Shown here: positions 15,565 to 25,712 of the stretch, piece after piece
Numbering within the stretch: the first letter of the stretch is position 1
How the letters are laid out: the number at the start of each line of letters is the position of its first letter
DNA from: Desulfobacterales bacterium
GTDB taxonomy: Bacteria; Desulfobacterota; Desulfobacteria; Desulfobacterales; JAAELO01
DNA length: 46,457 bases
Direction of reading: 5' to 3'
Assembly (NCBI GenBank): GCA_024226555.1
Contig: JAAELO010000288.1
Span: forward strand, 1-46,457
Position numbers and translations under genes: made by a program
The notes under the pieces: model-generated
What the model saw: only the letters and a program-made list of their open reading frames with translations
Told to the model about the DNA's origin: nothing
Databases searched by the model: none

Positions 15565-16338
15565 ATGACTTTATTAAAAAATAAGACGGCTTTAATTACT
15601 GGTGGTAGTGACGGAATAGGTTTTGGGATTGCTATTGCTTTTGCTAAACAAGGAGCAAATCTGATCCTGATAGGAAGGGATGAAAAAAAACTATCCCAAA
15701 GAGAAGAGATCCTGAAGAAATACAATGTTGATTGTATGTCAATTGCTGAAGATATAAGCAATACTAATGCTGTAAAAAAAATATCAGAAAAGATAAAAAA
15801 CCAAAATGTCAGTATTGATATTTTAGTACACAACGCAGGTTTAGCCAGATTTGTCCCATTTGATAAAACAGATACTTCTCTATTTGATTACCATCTAAAT
15901 CTCAATGTTAAGGTTCCCTATTTCTTAACCCAGGAATTTCTTAATGATCTAATCTCTTCCAATGGGAATGTAATTAATATTTCATCCTATTTTGCAAGAA
16001 AAATGTTACCAGACAGACCCTCTACAGCATATTCAATAACCAAAGGGGCTTTGGAATCCTTCACTAAATCATTAGCCTATGAACTTGGACCACTTGGAGT
16101 CCGTGTTAATGCCATTGCTCCAGGCACAGTTTTAACTCCTCAGGTAGAGAAAAATATAGAACTACTTGAAGACAGTGCTAAAGATCGATTTAAATCGATG
16201 ATTAAATCCATTTATCCGTTACAAAAAATAGGAGAGCCTGAAGATATTGCAAATTTTACAGTTTTCCTTGCATCAGATAAAGCAAAGTGGGTTACTGGTG
16301 GAGTATTTCCAGTTGATGGAGGTTTGACAACAAATTAA
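15565..16338 (+). CDS. SDR family oxidoreductase
   Basis: A 257-residue short-chain dehydrogenase/reductase. The Rossmann glycine motif is TGGSDGIGFGIA, the NAG motif appears as VHNAGLA, and the catalytic Ser-Tyr-Lys set is in NISSYFARK and AYSITKGALESF. The C-terminal GGVFPVDGGL is typical of FabG-like members. It would use NAD(P)H to reduce or oxidise a small alcohol or ketone in the cytoplasm; the substrate is unknown. The start at 15565 is chosen because an AAGGAGG site lies four bases upstream; an earlier in-frame ATG at 15544 lies inside the hairpin. It is preceded by a Crp/Fnr regulator on the same strand. Confidence 0.93.
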   Translation: MTLLKNKTALITGGSDGIGFGIAIAFAKQGANLILIGRDEKKLSQREEILKKYNVDCMSIAEDISNTNAVKKISEKIKNQNVSIDILVHNAGLARFVPFDKTDTSLFDYHLNLNVKVPYFLTQEFLNDLISSNGNVINISSYFARKMLPDRPSTAYSITKGALESFTKSLAYELGPLGVRVNAIAPGTVLTPQVEKNIELLEDSAKDRFKSMIKSIYPLQKIGEPEDIANFTVFLASDKAKWVTGGVFPVDGGLTTN

Positions 16339-16340
16339 TA

Positions 16341-16438
16341 TAGGAGCTACTTTTCTTCAAGGAAAAGTAGCCTATAGAAATTCTTAAATTTGTTCATAAT
16401 TACCAGATAAAGAGGCTTGAAGAGGTTGTTTTCAGTGA
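16341..16438 (+). pseudogene. Decayed duplicate of the yitT 3' region
   Basis: This stretch copies the part of yitT encoding GATFLQGKGAYTG through EEVVFSV (about 14496-14612), with substitutions and an internal deletion of about 20 bases. Shared runs include CAGATAAAGAGGCTTGAAGA. It has no open frame of its own. It forms an imperfect direct repeat around the segment holding the MITE, crp and SDR genes. The hairpin TATAGGAGCTACTTTTC/GAAAAGTAGCCTATAG within it may act as a terminator for the SDR gene. Confidence 0.8.
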
Positions 16439-18739
16439 CTATGAAATAGTTTTATCAAATAACCTGTTGATACTGCTTATGTAATGTTTGTGTGGACAGG
16501 GCTTTGACAGATGATCGAGAATCTTATCTTTTTGCTTTAGATCTTTAATTGATTCAAGGAATTCAATATTTCCTGATAGAAAAAGAATAGGGATTTTTTT
16601 ATTTGTTTTTCTAATATAATTATATATGTCCATTCCGTTAATATTTCCTGGAAGTATATAATCAAGACTAACGAAATCGTACTCATTTTTTTCAAAAAGA
16701 TCCATTCCTACCCGGCCATTTGGTGCAATATCCACTTTGTGACGAAAAGGGGCACGGGTCAACAACTTATTCAGGACTTTCGAGATAAGAAACTCATCTT
16801 CAACAATAAGAATTCTTTTTTCAAAATGATTTTTTTCCTTCTTAATATTATCAATTATCTCTATATCGGTTAATTCTTTTTCAATAACAGGAAGAGAGAT
16901 AGTAAATCTTGTGTATTTACCAAATTCAGATTCTACTGAAATACTACCTTTATGTTGATTTATGTATTTTTTAACATTGCTCATTCCATAACCAGTGCCT
17001 TTAATATCAGAATCATAAGATCTGGTATTATCATTATTTCCCTTAAGCGTAAAAGATGGGACATAGATCTGATCCAGATATTCTTCAGGAATACCACATC
17101 CATTATCCTCAATTTCTATGTAAATATTTTCATCACAAGCATAAGTTTTTATAAAAATTTTAGAATTTTTTTTCATACCAGTGGCATGAATCGAGTTTTG
17201 TATTAAATTCATAAGGGAATGTTCAATCATTACAGGATCTGCAAGAAGTTCAGGAACTGGTTGATCTTCCCTTATTATTTCGATTCCTTCAAGATCATTT
17301 CTAAGAAGATTTAAGACACTATCAACTTTCTTTGCAATTTTAAAATACTCATGTTTTGGTTGCTGATTTTTAGCAAAAGCTACCAGGTTTCTTGTTAGGT
17401 TCTTTCCACGTAGGGTTTGGTCCAGGATCAGTTTAAGTTTCTCTTCTATGTTCTCATCTTTACAATATATTAAGCCAAGTTCAGTGTTTCCCATTATTAT
17501 TCCCAGAACATTATTGAAATCATGCGCCATTTTTCCGGCAACCTGTCCTACCAATGCAAGTTCTTTATGTTCGCCAGCTACTTTCTGGGCATACTCTTTC
17601 TCTTTTTCCGCAAGTGTATGTTCTGTAATATCACGACCAATTGCTATTGCGCCTGTTTTGTTGCTGTTATCATCAATTAAATATCTGCCATGCCATGAAA
17701 TTATACGTTTTTCCCCATCACTACGTTGAATGGCAGTTTCATAATCCTCAATAACTTCTTTATTATCTACGATAGAAAGGATTTCATCCAGAATCTCTAT
17801 CCTATAATTTTTATCAGGATAAGCCCATTTCCATATTTTCCTATGGCCTACAACTTGATTTTTGGTGTAACCGCTGATACTTTCGGCAGCTTTATTCCAA
17901 ACAATAACATTGCCATTGTTATCAAGAACACTGATCCATATATTAGCATTATCTATAATCGATTCTCTGAACTGGTTAAGTTTCCAGATCTCTCTTTCAG
18001 CAATTTTTCGATCTGTAATTTCAGATTCAAGATTTGATTTAGTTACAATAAGTTGAGCACGTTCATTCTGTAGACGGTTAGCAAGTTCCTCCTTCTCTAA
18101 ATAGATGTTGAATAAACCCTTTACAAGAGCAGATACGGAAATAGCTGTTATCGCATTGAGTACAATGAAGTTTACTCCTGTTGCAATCAGTCGAGGGATT
18201 GAGGTTATATGTTTGAATTCATCACCTAACCAGCCGGAAACAATCAAAAAGCATGTTATAACCATAAAAATAGTATTCAAAAGGATAGCTGCCAAAGCAC
18301 CTTTATTACCAATAATTACTCCGGCAAGTACAGCAAAAGTGAAAAGCCAGGCGGGACCTCCACTAATGGGACCAACCGAAAGAATAACAGATATGCCAAT
18401 TATGTAAAATCCAAGAAGGGTAAAAATTGCTCTGAGTTCAAATCTGATATGGTGGACAAGTAATAAAACAAAACAAAGTATTAATCCAATAATATCAACA
18501 ATTGCCAGTCCCCAGGCATTTTTTGTTATAATTAATTTTCCGGTAGCTACTAATGCAATTGAGCCTAACAAAAAACTTGCAATCAAGAGTGATGTGAGAA
18601 TATGGGCGCGCATTCTGTAAAGGCTGTCTCGTTCCAAAGAATATGGCCAAACAATTCTTTCAACAATAAATTGATGTATTTTCACATAAATATTAAAACC
18701 AGGTATTTTTCTATTGTTATTCAAAATTACTCTTTTCAT
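16439..18739 (-). CDS. Membrane-bound hybrid histidine kinase
   Basis: About 766 residues. Six hydrophobic helices fill residues about 45-215, a short coiled coil follows, then a PAS domain (about 260-375, NANIWISVLDNNGNVIVWNK). The histidine kinase core has the H-box AGKMAHDFNNVLG (near residue 405), the N-box SLMNLIQNSIHATG and the G-boxes DNGCGIPEEY and GTGYGMSNVKKY. A C-terminal receiver domain has RILIVEDEF and the phosphoacceptor Asp in FVSLDYILPG. The HDFNN form belongs to a kinase subclass common in delta-proteobacteria-like genomes. No output partner is adjacent. An in-frame TTG four codons earlier (18751) is possible, and no clear ribosome site decides between them. Confidence 0.92.
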   Translation of the reverse strand: MKRVILNNNRKIPGFNIYVKIHQFIVERIVWPYSLERDSLYRMRAHILTSLLIASFLLGSIALVATGKLIITKNAWGLAIVDIIGLILCFVLLLVHHIRFELRAIFTLLGFYIIGISVILSVGPISGGPAWLFTFAVLAGVIIGNKGALAAILLNTIFMVITCFLIVSGWLGDEFKHITSIPRLIATGVNFIVLNAITAISVSALVKGLFNIYLEKEELANRLQNERAQLIVTKSNLESEITDRKIAEREIWKLNQFRESIIDNANIWISVLDNNGNVIVWNKAAESISGYTKNQVVGHRKIWKWAYPDKNYRIEILDEILSIVDNKEVIEDYETAIQRSDGEKRIISWHGRYLIDDNSNKTGAIAIGRDITEHTLAEKEKEYAQKVAGEHKELALVGQVAGKMAHDFNNVLGIIMGNTELGLIYCKDENIEEKLKLILDQTLRGKNLTRNLVAFAKNQQPKHEYFKIAKKVDSVLNLLRNDLEGIEIIREDQPVPELLADPVMIEHSLMNLIQNSIHATGMKKNSKIFIKTYACDENIYIEIEDNGCGIPEEYLDQIYVPSFTLKGNNDNTRSYDSDIKGTGYGMSNVKKYINQHKGSISVESEFGKYTRFTISLPVIEKELTDIEIIDNIKKEKNHFEKRILIVEDEFLISKVLNKLLTRAPFRHKVDIAPNGRVGMDLFEKNEYDFVSLDYILPGNINGMDIYNYIRKTNKKIPILFLSGNIEFLESIKDLKQKDKILDHLSKPCPHKHYISSINRLFDKTIS

Positions 18740-19045
18740 TATAAAATTCAATTAGTTCTATTCGTGACAAACTTACATTATAGCAAAAATATTATAACCA
18801 ATGCAAAAAAAATAAAGTTCAAAATATAAAATATATTTATAAACGTTCCTGTTTTACTTTTCAATTTATAGGTTAAAATGTTTTATTTTAAATAAACTCG
18901 GTTATTTTTTTAATTGAATCAAAATGTATAATTTTACTCAAAAAGGGACGGGGGAGGGGTTGTGTGTAATATAAATTTGTAAACTATTGAATAGCACTCA
19001 TTCTTACATATTTAAAATAAAAAAAAATGATAAATTTTAATTTTA
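18740..19045. other. AT-rich intergenic stretch
   Basis: No gene, RNA or repeat is seen here apart from an unusual G-rich run (GGGACGGGGGAGGGG, 18945-18959) that stands out in this AT-rich sequence. It lacks four separate G-triplets, so a canonical quadruplex is not supported. The region presumably holds the promoter of the kinase gene at 18739. Confidence 0.5.
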
Positions 19046-19174
19046 GGGAATCTCTAATAACCTCTCTTTTGACGAAATACATTGTTATTTCCAAAAAAAA
19101 CTGTAATAAAATCGGCTCGTTATTTTTTGAAATGCCTTGTATTTCATCCAAAATTTTAATTATTAGAGGTTCCC
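19046..19174. repeat. MITE-like repeat, short form (129 bp)
   Basis: Complete short-form copy: the internal TTTATAAAA module is missing and the sequence runs from GAAATGC directly to CTTGTATTTCATCC. Exact TTTA duplication at 19042-19045 and 19175-19178. Confidence 0.9.
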
Positions 19175-19293
19175 TTTAAATTAAGTTGTTTTTTATTGAT
19201 TTTATAATATATTTTCAAACAATTCTTGTTTTTTTTTGTGAAATTGTCAAACAATTGTTTTTTGTTATAACTGTAACTATCATTTATAAACTT

Positions 19294-20946
19294 TTAAAAC
19301 TTGAATTTATCCATGATAGAACCAATCGCATCTGATAGGTTGTTTACAACAAGCGCATTATCTTTAACTTTAGAGCTGTTTTTATTCATTTTATTTGCGG
19401 AATCGCTTAATACTGACATATCTTTTGCTACTGAACTTGAAACAGTTGATCCTTCTGAAACATTTCTTGTAACTTCATGCACACCTGTTGAAGCCTGTTC
19501 TATGTTTTCAGCAATATCAACTGTAATTGCAGATTGTTCTTCAATGGATGCACTTATATCTGAAACAATAATATTCACATTATTTATGATATCAGTAATC
19601 TCTTTCATAACAGCTACTGTATCTGCAGCCGATGTTTGAATTCCATTTATACTTCCCTGAATAGCACTTGTTGCTTCAGAAGTTTGCATGGCCAGGGCTT
19701 TGATTTCACTTGCCACAACTGCAAACCCTTTTCCTGCATCACCAGCTCGTGCGGCTTCGATAGTTGCATTTAGTGCAAGTAAATTTGTTTGTTCAGAAAT
19801 ATCATGGATTGTTTCGGTAACATTACCGATTTCTGTTGCAGCTTTACCCAAAATATCTATTAATCTGGATGAATTTTCAACTTTATCTACAGCGTCATTA
19901 GTAGTTCGGTTAGCATTTTGAGTTTTGGTATTAATTTCAACAATTTTATCACTAATACTTCCAGCTGAATTTGAAACCATTTCAATGTTTGTTGACATCT
20001 CTTCAATTGCTGCTGCAACGCTATTCATGTTTGTGCTCATCTCTTCAGCAGCGGCAGCTACAGTATTTGAGGTTGAAGCTACCCGTTGTGAATTTTCACT
20101 CATGCTTACAGAAGTATTTGAAAGGTTTGATGAGGAACTGTGTAGTTCTGTAGTACCATTTAGGAGTTCAACAAAAAGTTTTTTAAGGTTACTGGTCATT
20201 TCATCAAGACGCATACCTATATCGCTTAATTCGTCGTTACCCTGAATGCCGAATTCAACTGTGAAATCTCCTTTACCTAATATACAAGTAGCAGTATTTA
20301 CTTTTTGAAGCCTTTTGATAATATTTTTGATTGTTAAAAGCACAAGTAGTCCAAACAACATACCTATAAAAATACAAGCGGACTGTATGCTTAGAAGACT
20401 AGTTGTTTTCTTTTCAGAGTGTTTCTGAAACTGAACAACAGCTTTATTCATCTTTACTAAAAAAAGCATATTGTTAGCAATTAACCATTCAATCTCTTCA
20501 TCAGCATTTTCATTACTCATAAAAATGTGATGAATTTTTTTAAAATAATCCTCTTTCATTTTATTAACTTCTAACAATGAAGTTCTGATAGCCTCGGGAG
20601 GTTTCGGACAATCTGCAGATTTACCGGAAGGGTTTAGTGTTATAGGTGCTTTACCAGAATTTAATAATGCATCAAGGGTCGTTTCAAAAATTTTCATAGA
20701 GTTTTTTGCTTCATCATGAATTTTCTCATCATTGATCTTCAGGCGCTGTTTTTTCTGATAAAAAAAGATGACCTCTTTGGTCATTTTCTGAATTAGCATT
20801 CGTTGTCTACCTGCAAGATTAATTACTAACCCATCAGCTTTTTGACTGTTACTGACTATCCATGTCGCCCCAAACATAGCAGTTATAATAATTAAAAAAC
20901 CAGCTACACAAATACTCAGTTTAAGTTTGATAGAAAGTGATTTCAT
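19294..20946 (-). CDS. Methyl-accepting chemotaxis protein with PilJ-type sensor
   Basis: A 550-residue chemoreceptor. A transmembrane helix (about residues 8-30) is followed by a periplasmic PilJ-type sensor ([16 protein letters not shown], about 40-160), a second membrane helix (about 185-208) and a HAMP linker. The signalling domain has the hairpin-tip sequence [20 protein letters not shown] and the following [14 protein letters not shown]. The PilJ-type input is also found in nitrate-sensing and twitching receptors. The ligand is unknown here. The ATG has a strong AAGGAG site. No che genes lie in the window. Confidence 0.95.
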   Translation of the reverse strand: MKSLSIKLKLSICVAGFLIIITAMFGATWIVSNSQKADGLVINLAGRQRMLIQKMTKEVIFFYQKKQRLKINDEKIHDEAKNSMKIFETTLDALLNSGKAPITLNPSGKSADCPKPPEAIRTSLLEVNKMKEDYFKKIHHIFMSNENADEEIEWLIANNMLFLVKMNKAVVQFQKHSEKKTTSLLSIQSACIFIGMLFGLLVLLTIKNIIKRLQKVNTATCILGKGDFTVEFGIQGNDELSDIGMRLDEMTSNLKKLFVELLNGTTELHSSSSNLSNTSVSMSENSQRVASTSNTVAAAAEEMSTNMNSVAAAIEEMSTNIEMVSNSAGSISDKIVEINTKTQNANRTTNDAVDKVENSSRLIDILGKAATEIGNVTETIHDISEQTNLLALNATIEAARAGDAGKGFAVVASEIKALAMQTSEATSAIQGSINGIQTSAADTVAVMKEITDIINNVNIIVSDISASIEEQSAITVDIAENIEQASTGVHEVTRNVSEGSTVSSSVAKDMSVLSDSANKMNKNSSKVKDNALVVNNLSDAIGSIMDKFKF

Positions 20947-21074
20947 AAGAACTCCTTAAATAGAAATATACAAGTGATAGCAAAGTTTGTATCAGCTTTG
21001 TTGGGATATAATTTTGATTTCCGGATTTTCAAGCGAACATTAAATATAAGAATAATAAATTTTTGTCATTATTG

Positions 21075-21112
21075 CAAGTACTTAAAACTGTAATCATTAT
21101 TTTAAGTACTTG
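21075..21112. promoter_or_regulatory. Long inverted repeat in a divergent promoter region
   Basis: CAAGTACTTAAAA and TTTTAAGTACTTG form a perfect 13-bp inverted repeat with a 12-base centre. A further AAGTACTTG lies at 21201-21209. The region separates the divergent chemoreceptor and radical SAM-Nudix genes, so these could be operator sites. There is no T-run to make a terminator. Confidence 0.5.
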
Positions 21113-21234
21113 TATCTACTAAAAAAATCTCCAGGTAGGCATGTAATATAATAATACAAGTTATCTATACTCAAGTGCTATGGCATATTTGGTTGATGAT
21201 AAGTACTTGTTTACTGATTTACCTACTTTTGCTA

Positions 21235-21280
21235 TCTAATAATTAATATTTGATAAAATACAGCGTTTATAAAAGCTTTG
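21235..21280. repeat. Degenerate MITE-like fragment
   Basis: TCTAATAATTA, then TTTGATAAAATACAGCGTTT and ATAAAAGCTTT match the start and internal module of the long repeat form, but the opposite end is missing. It lies about 60 bases before the radical SAM-Nudix gene. Confidence 0.6.
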
Positions 21281-21340
21281 TTTGATGGATGTTGGAAATA
21301 GTTTCTGCTAATTAATTAAAAATAAAATGTAGGAGACAGT

Positions 21341-23320
21341 ATGACAAACCAGAATTTAGTAGAATCAAATGACACAAAAAAAATATTTGATGCAGGACTT
21401 CTTTATCATCATTATGCAAATACTGCTTATCCGTTAACACCCAATTCGTTCAGGGATTTTCGCATCACTGATCAAACTCGAATCGAAAGTTTCCTGAAAT
21501 CCGAATGGGAGAAAACAGATCGACTAAGTCTTTATGTACATATTCCCTTTTGCAAGGTTAGGTGCAAATTCTGTGAATATGCCGTACTGCAGGATACTGA
21601 TGAGTCAACTGAAGGCCAATATGTAGATCTCCTCCTGCAAGAGATGGCAATGTATAAGAAAATTCTTGAAGGCAAGAAAATAGCAGGATATGATTTAGGT
21701 GGTGGAACCCCGACCAAATTATCTGTTATGAATTTAAAAAAAATTACATCATCTATTACAGAGTCTTTTGATATTCCTGAGGATGTGATTTTTAGCATTG
21801 AGACAACTCCGGTTATTGCCGCAAAAGAACCGGAGAAAATTTTAGAAGTATATAATATGGGTTACCACAGAATCAGTATGGGTATTCAAACCGTTTCTGA
21901 AAAGCTTCTCAATGAATTGGGCCGGGAGGGAGCAACTCATATCTATGAGAAAGCTGTTCAGAATATCAGAAAAGCAGGATATACAAAATTCAATATAGAT
22001 TTAATGTATGGCTTTCTTAATCAGGATAATGAGGATTTTGAAAATACACTGAATTATGCCATATCTTTGAACCCTGATTATATAACCCTTTATCGTAATC
22101 GTTACAAAGGTACAAAACTGGAAAAAGAAGCTGGTGGCGTTTCACTATATAAAATTATTCAACAGTACCGTCTTGCATACAAACTGTTGAACGAAAATGG
22201 TTTTTTTGCAAATCCTGGGAAAAATACATTCAGTAGAATCAAAAAAGATTATGGAACAAGTGATTACTTAACCGAGCGTGTTATTAATGGAACGTCCTAT
22301 GTGGGGATGGGACTGGGGGCACAATCTTTTGGAATGGAATATCTGGCCTATAATCAAGGTGCTGCTAATAAACAATTAGAAAAATACAGGCAATTGATCG
22401 AAAAGGGACAATTCCCATTTCAGGATATTTACTCTTTAAATAAAGAAGAATCTATTGCAAAAATGGTTTCTGTAGCATTCTATTTTGGGTTTGTTGATAT
22501 TGAGGCGTTCCAAAAACGATTTGGTCTCAATTTTCTGGATTATTTTAAGAAAGAGGTAGAGTTTGTCACATCTCAATCCTTTATGGAGATCATAAAAAAC
22601 AGAATCTATTTAACTGACCGGGGTTCTGATTATATTAACGGAATCATTCCTCTCTTCTTCTCGAAAAGATCAAAAGCAGAGCTAATGGATCTGATCGGAA
22701 AATCCGAGACAAAATCCAACGGGGAAAAAGAGTTTCTGAGCACATACAATATTGAGGAGTTTGCCCGGCCTTCAGTGACTACAGATATTATCGTTTTTTC
22801 ATCTAAGAAACAACAAACTAATAAACTTTCAATACTTATGATCAAAAGAGGGGAACATCCCTTCATGAACGATTGGGCTCTTCCTGGTGGATTTATCAAG
22901 CCAGGAGAAACTGTTGAACAAACTGCTCACCGTGAATTATATGAGGAGGCAGGTGTTTCAAATATTGAATTGTCCCAGCTTGGAATGTTTAGTCAACCCA
23001 AAAGAGATCCTCGAGGGTGGGTTATTTCATGTGCTTTCGTAGGACACGTGGAGAAAGAAAATACCCCATTGAATTTCGGTGAAGATGCAATTGATGCCCA
23101 GTGGTTTGAACTTCAATTTAAAGCAGATACAACTGGAAAGTATTCCCTTATCCTCACAGGGGAACAAGGGGTTATATCTGCAGAAGTAGAAAAAAATGAA
23201 CTTACCAATAATACAGCTTCGGCATTTAAAAACATAAAATCGAAAGGGATTGCTTTTGACCATGCAGAAATTATCGCAATTGCCTTAACCACCATGGATT
23301 TAGAATGTGATGAGCAATGA
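21341..23320 (+). CDS. Radical SAM (HemW/HemN-like)-Nudix fusion protein
   Basis: A 659-residue two-enzyme fusion. The first two-thirds is a radical SAM protein of the coproporphyrinogen-dehydrogenase-like group: VHIPFCKVRCKFCEY holds the cluster cysteines C71, C75 and C78, followed by GGGTPTKL and GIQTVSEKLL. The last third is a Nudix hydrolase with a complete box G-x5-E-x7-REL-x-EE-x-G (GGFIKPGETVEQTAHRELYE and onward, near residue 520), in an ADP-ribose-pyrophosphatase-like context. An AGGAGA site precedes the ATG. The Nudix part may act on a nucleotide linked to the radical reaction or serve as a sensor domain. Both activities and the purpose of the fusion are inference. Confidence 0.9.
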   Translation: MTNQNLVESNDTKKIFDAGLLYHHYANTAYPLTPNSFRDFRITDQTRIESFLKSEWEKTDRLSLYVHIPFCKVRCKFCEYAVLQDTDESTEGQYVDLLLQEMAMYKKILEGKKIAGYDLGGGTPTKLSVMNLKKITSSITESFDIPEDVIFSIETTPVIAAKEPEKILEVYNMGYHRISMGIQTVSEKLLNELGREGATHIYEKAVQNIRKAGYTKFNIDLMYGFLNQDNEDFENTLNYAISLNPDYITLYRNRYKGTKLEKEAGGVSLYKIIQQYRLAYKLLNENGFFANPGKNTFSRIKKDYGTSDYLTERVINGTSYVGMGLGAQSFGMEYLAYNQGAANKQLEKYRQLIEKGQFPFQDIYSLNKEESIAKMVSVAFYFGFVDIEAFQKRFGLNFLDYFKKEVEFVTSQSFMEIIKNRIYLTDRGSDYINGIIPLFFSKRSKAELMDLIGKSETKSNGEKEFLSTYNIEEFARPSVTTDIIVFSSKKQQTNKLSILMIKRGEHPFMNDWALPGGFIKPGETVEQTAHRELYEEAGVSNIELSQLGMFSQPKRDPRGWVISCAFVGHVEKENTPLNFGEDAIDAQWFELQFKADTTGKYSLILTGEQGVISAEVEKNELTNNTASAFKNIKSKGIAFDHAEIIAIALTTMDLECDEQ

Positions 23321-23406
23321 TTAAAAGAATGTTAGTTGAATTCATTTTTTGAAATAAGAGTAATGGTGCTGGATTCATTCTGGTTATTATATCAAAGTAA
23401 ACAACT

Positions 23407-25356
23407 TCATTCATCCAGTAGTCCTCGAATCGTATCGGATAGCTCATAGATAGTTAGAGGCTTCATTAGTAAACTATCTATACCCATTTCGTTTGCATTT
23501 TCAGAAGTAATTTTCTTGCTGAATCCAGTACAAAGAATAACGGGAATATCTGGTCTTATTTTCTTGAACTCAGAGGCTAATATATCACCTGTCATATCAG
23601 GCATGGTCAAATCAGTGATTAAAATATCGTATTTGTCTGGTTGTAAGCGAAAGTATTTCAAAGCATCAGCAGCATTATTAAATGTTTCAACTTTATATCC
23701 AAGGCCACTCAATAGCTCTTTTCCAATTTCTACTAAATATATTTCATCGTCTACAAAAAGTATTGTTTCATTTCCGTTTTGAAGAAAATCGGATTCATCA
23801 GTAACTTTTTCAGCCTTTTTTCTAATAAGTGGTAGAAATATATGAAATGATGTTCCAATATCGGGTTCACTATATACCTGAATGATCCCCTGATGATTTT
23901 TCACAATTCCGTGTACCGTGGAAAGTCCCATTCCTGTTCCTTCACCAACACCTTTTGTTGTGAAATATGGTTCAAAGATATGTGAAATTGTATCAGCGCT
24001 CATACCATGTCCTGTATCTGCCACAGTAAGTTTGAGATACTCACCGGGTTTTATATCCTGATACACAGATGAATCACTACTGGTGAATTTTACCGGACCC
24101 AGTTCAACATCAAGCCTGCCACCCTCATCTTCCATTGCATGGAACGCATTTGTGCAAATATTCATTACTATCTGGTGAATCTGTATCTGATCTGCCTGAA
24201 CTGTGCCTATATTTGATTTAATATTGTGATCTATTTTTATGGTTGTTGGGATAGTGGCTCTTAGTAGCTTTAAAGATTCTTTAACAACCATACCAACATC
24301 AACAGGAATCTTTTTTGATTCGGTCTGCCTGCTGAAAGCAAGTATTTGTTGTACGAGTCCTTTTGCCCGTTCGCTCGCCATATAGATTTGATCGATATAT
24401 TTTTCAATCTTATGATTACCGGAAGATTTAATTTTAGCTAACTGGGCATAACCAAAAATAGCACCAAGAATATTGTTAAAATCATGGGCGATACCACCTG
24501 CAAGTGTACCAATTGCTTCCATTTTTTGAGCCTGAAGAAGTTGGTCCTTGAGACGTTTTGTTTCTGTTATGTCATATATAAAACCATCATAATAATGAAT
24601 ATTATCTTTTTTGTTTTTTTGTAAGACAGCACTTATAAGGCCCCAGAATTTATCTCCATTCTTTTTCCTCAATAAAATTTCAGAATCGAATACCTTTCCT
24701 TTACTATTCAATTTATCAAGAAACTCATCTCTTAATTTAGGATTTACATAAAGGTCACCCATAGAAACCTTATATATATCCTCATCAGTTTCATTGTAGC
24801 CAAATATCTTTGCAGCTGTTGAGTTGAATGAAATTATTTTTCCATCAAATGTTGATCTATATAATCCAATAGGTGCTTCATTAAATAAATCACGATATTT
24901 TTTTTCACTTTCTTTTAATGACTTCTCTACCTGCAGGCGTTTTGATATATTTAGTCCAACACCAACAACACAGAGTGTGCCTTTTACTTTAAACCGTGCT
25001 CCTGTTAGAAGGTGGGGAGTAATACGACCATTTTTTGATATAACATCAATCTCAAGCAAGGAATGTCCTTTTTCAAAAACGTCCTTTATTGCATTATTAA
25101 CATCATTTCGTCTTTTCAAAGGAAAAAAGTCTTCCGGCAGCATATTAGCTATATCATCAACTGAATATCCTGTTAAAGTCTCAAAATTTCGATTCCATTT
25201 CAGGAATTTTCCATGTTCATTTATCACATAAAATATACCTGGAAGACTTGATATCGTTGCTTTGGAGAACTCCCTTTCAATAAGAAGTTCCTCCTCAAGA
25301 TGTTCTAACTCCTTAACCCTTTTTTCTAATTCGCCATAAGTAGGTTTTTCAGTCAT
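23407..25356 (-). CDS. Cytoplasmic PAS hybrid histidine kinase
   Basis: A 649-residue soluble kinase with a short N-terminal coiled coil (EKPTYGELEKRVKELEHLEE), two PAS domains (about residues 25-145 and 150-265), a HisKA domain (MEAIGTLAGGIAHDFNNILG, His near residue 292), a HATPase domain (NICTNAFHAME, DTGHGMSADTISHIFEPYFT, GTGMGLSTVHGI) and a C-terminal receiver (ETILFVDDE, LITDLTMPDMTG). The absence of membrane helices suggests sensing of an internal signal through PAS. TAGAGG lies seven bases before the ATG, close to a lone repeat terminus. No response regulator gene is adjacent. Confidence 0.94.
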   Translation of the reverse strand: MTEKPTYGELEKRVKELEHLEEELLIEREFSKATISSLPGIFYVINEHGKFLKWNRNFETLTGYSVDDIANMLPEDFFPLKRRNDVNNAIKDVFEKGHSLLEIDVISKNGRITPHLLTGARFKVKGTLCVVGVGLNISKRLQVEKSLKESEKKYRDLFNEAPIGLYRSTFDGKIISFNSTAAKIFGYNETDEDIYKVSMGDLYVNPKLRDEFLDKLNSKGKVFDSEILLRKKNGDKFWGLISAVLQKNKKDNIHYYDGFIYDITETKRLKDQLLQAQKMEAIGTLAGGIAHDFNNILGAIFGYAQLAKIKSSGNHKIEKYIDQIYMASERAKGLVQQILAFSRQTESKKIPVDVGMVVKESLKLLRATIPTTIKIDHNIKSNIGTVQADQIQIHQIVMNICTNAFHAMEDEGGRLDVELGPVKFTSSDSSVYQDIKPGEYLKLTVADTGHGMSADTISHIFEPYFTTKGVGEGTGMGLSTVHGIVKNHQGIIQVYSEPDIGTSFHIFLPLIRKKAEKVTDESDFLQNGNETILFVDDEIYLVEIGKELLSGLGYKVETFNNAADALKYFRLQPDKYDILITDLTMPDMTGDILASEFKKIRPDIPVILCTGFSKKITSENANEMGIDSLLMKPLTIYELSDTIRGLLDE

Positions 25357-25379
25357 ATAAATCCTCTAAATGAACTATA

Positions 25380-25604
25380 TAGAGGTTCCCTTGAGGTAAA
25401 AAAATATTAAATTTAAAAATTTTAATATCTAATTATACCAGACCGTTAATAAAATACAAGATATTGATTTTGATAGCATATTGAGATTTCATAATATTAG
25501 AAACTTAACCATTAAAGCAGAAAACAGAGTTTTGAATTAAAAATGAGCATATGATTACAGTTAAATATAATTGTTTGAATGACCTCCCCTGTATTAGAGG
25601 TTCC
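25380..25604. repeat. Isolated repeat termini
   Basis: Two stray right-end fragments of the MITE-like family, AGAGGTTCCC near 25381-25390 and ATTAGAGGTTCC near 25593-25604, with no matching left ends. Between them the sequence is AT-rich and shows no gene. Confidence 0.5.
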
Positions 25605-25712
25605 TAATATAAAAAAAAATAGAAAACTTATTTTACATTTGATTACAATACGTTATATAATTCATTTAGTTATATTTTTTTCCAAAAATTTATATTACAA
25701 CTCCTAAACTAT

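Noticed and set aside
18945-18959. G-quadruplex in the G-rich run
   Set aside because: Only three usable G-tracts of three or more can be separated, so the canonical four-tract pattern is not met.
19301-20245. Plus-strand open frames opposite the chemoreceptor gene
   Set aside because: They are antisense shadows of the MCP coding sequence with repetitive Ser/Ala/Val composition.
21181-21197. Sigma-54-like site before the radical SAM-Nudix gene
   Set aside because: The TGGCAT and TTGAT halves are one base too far apart for the strict -24/-12 spacing.
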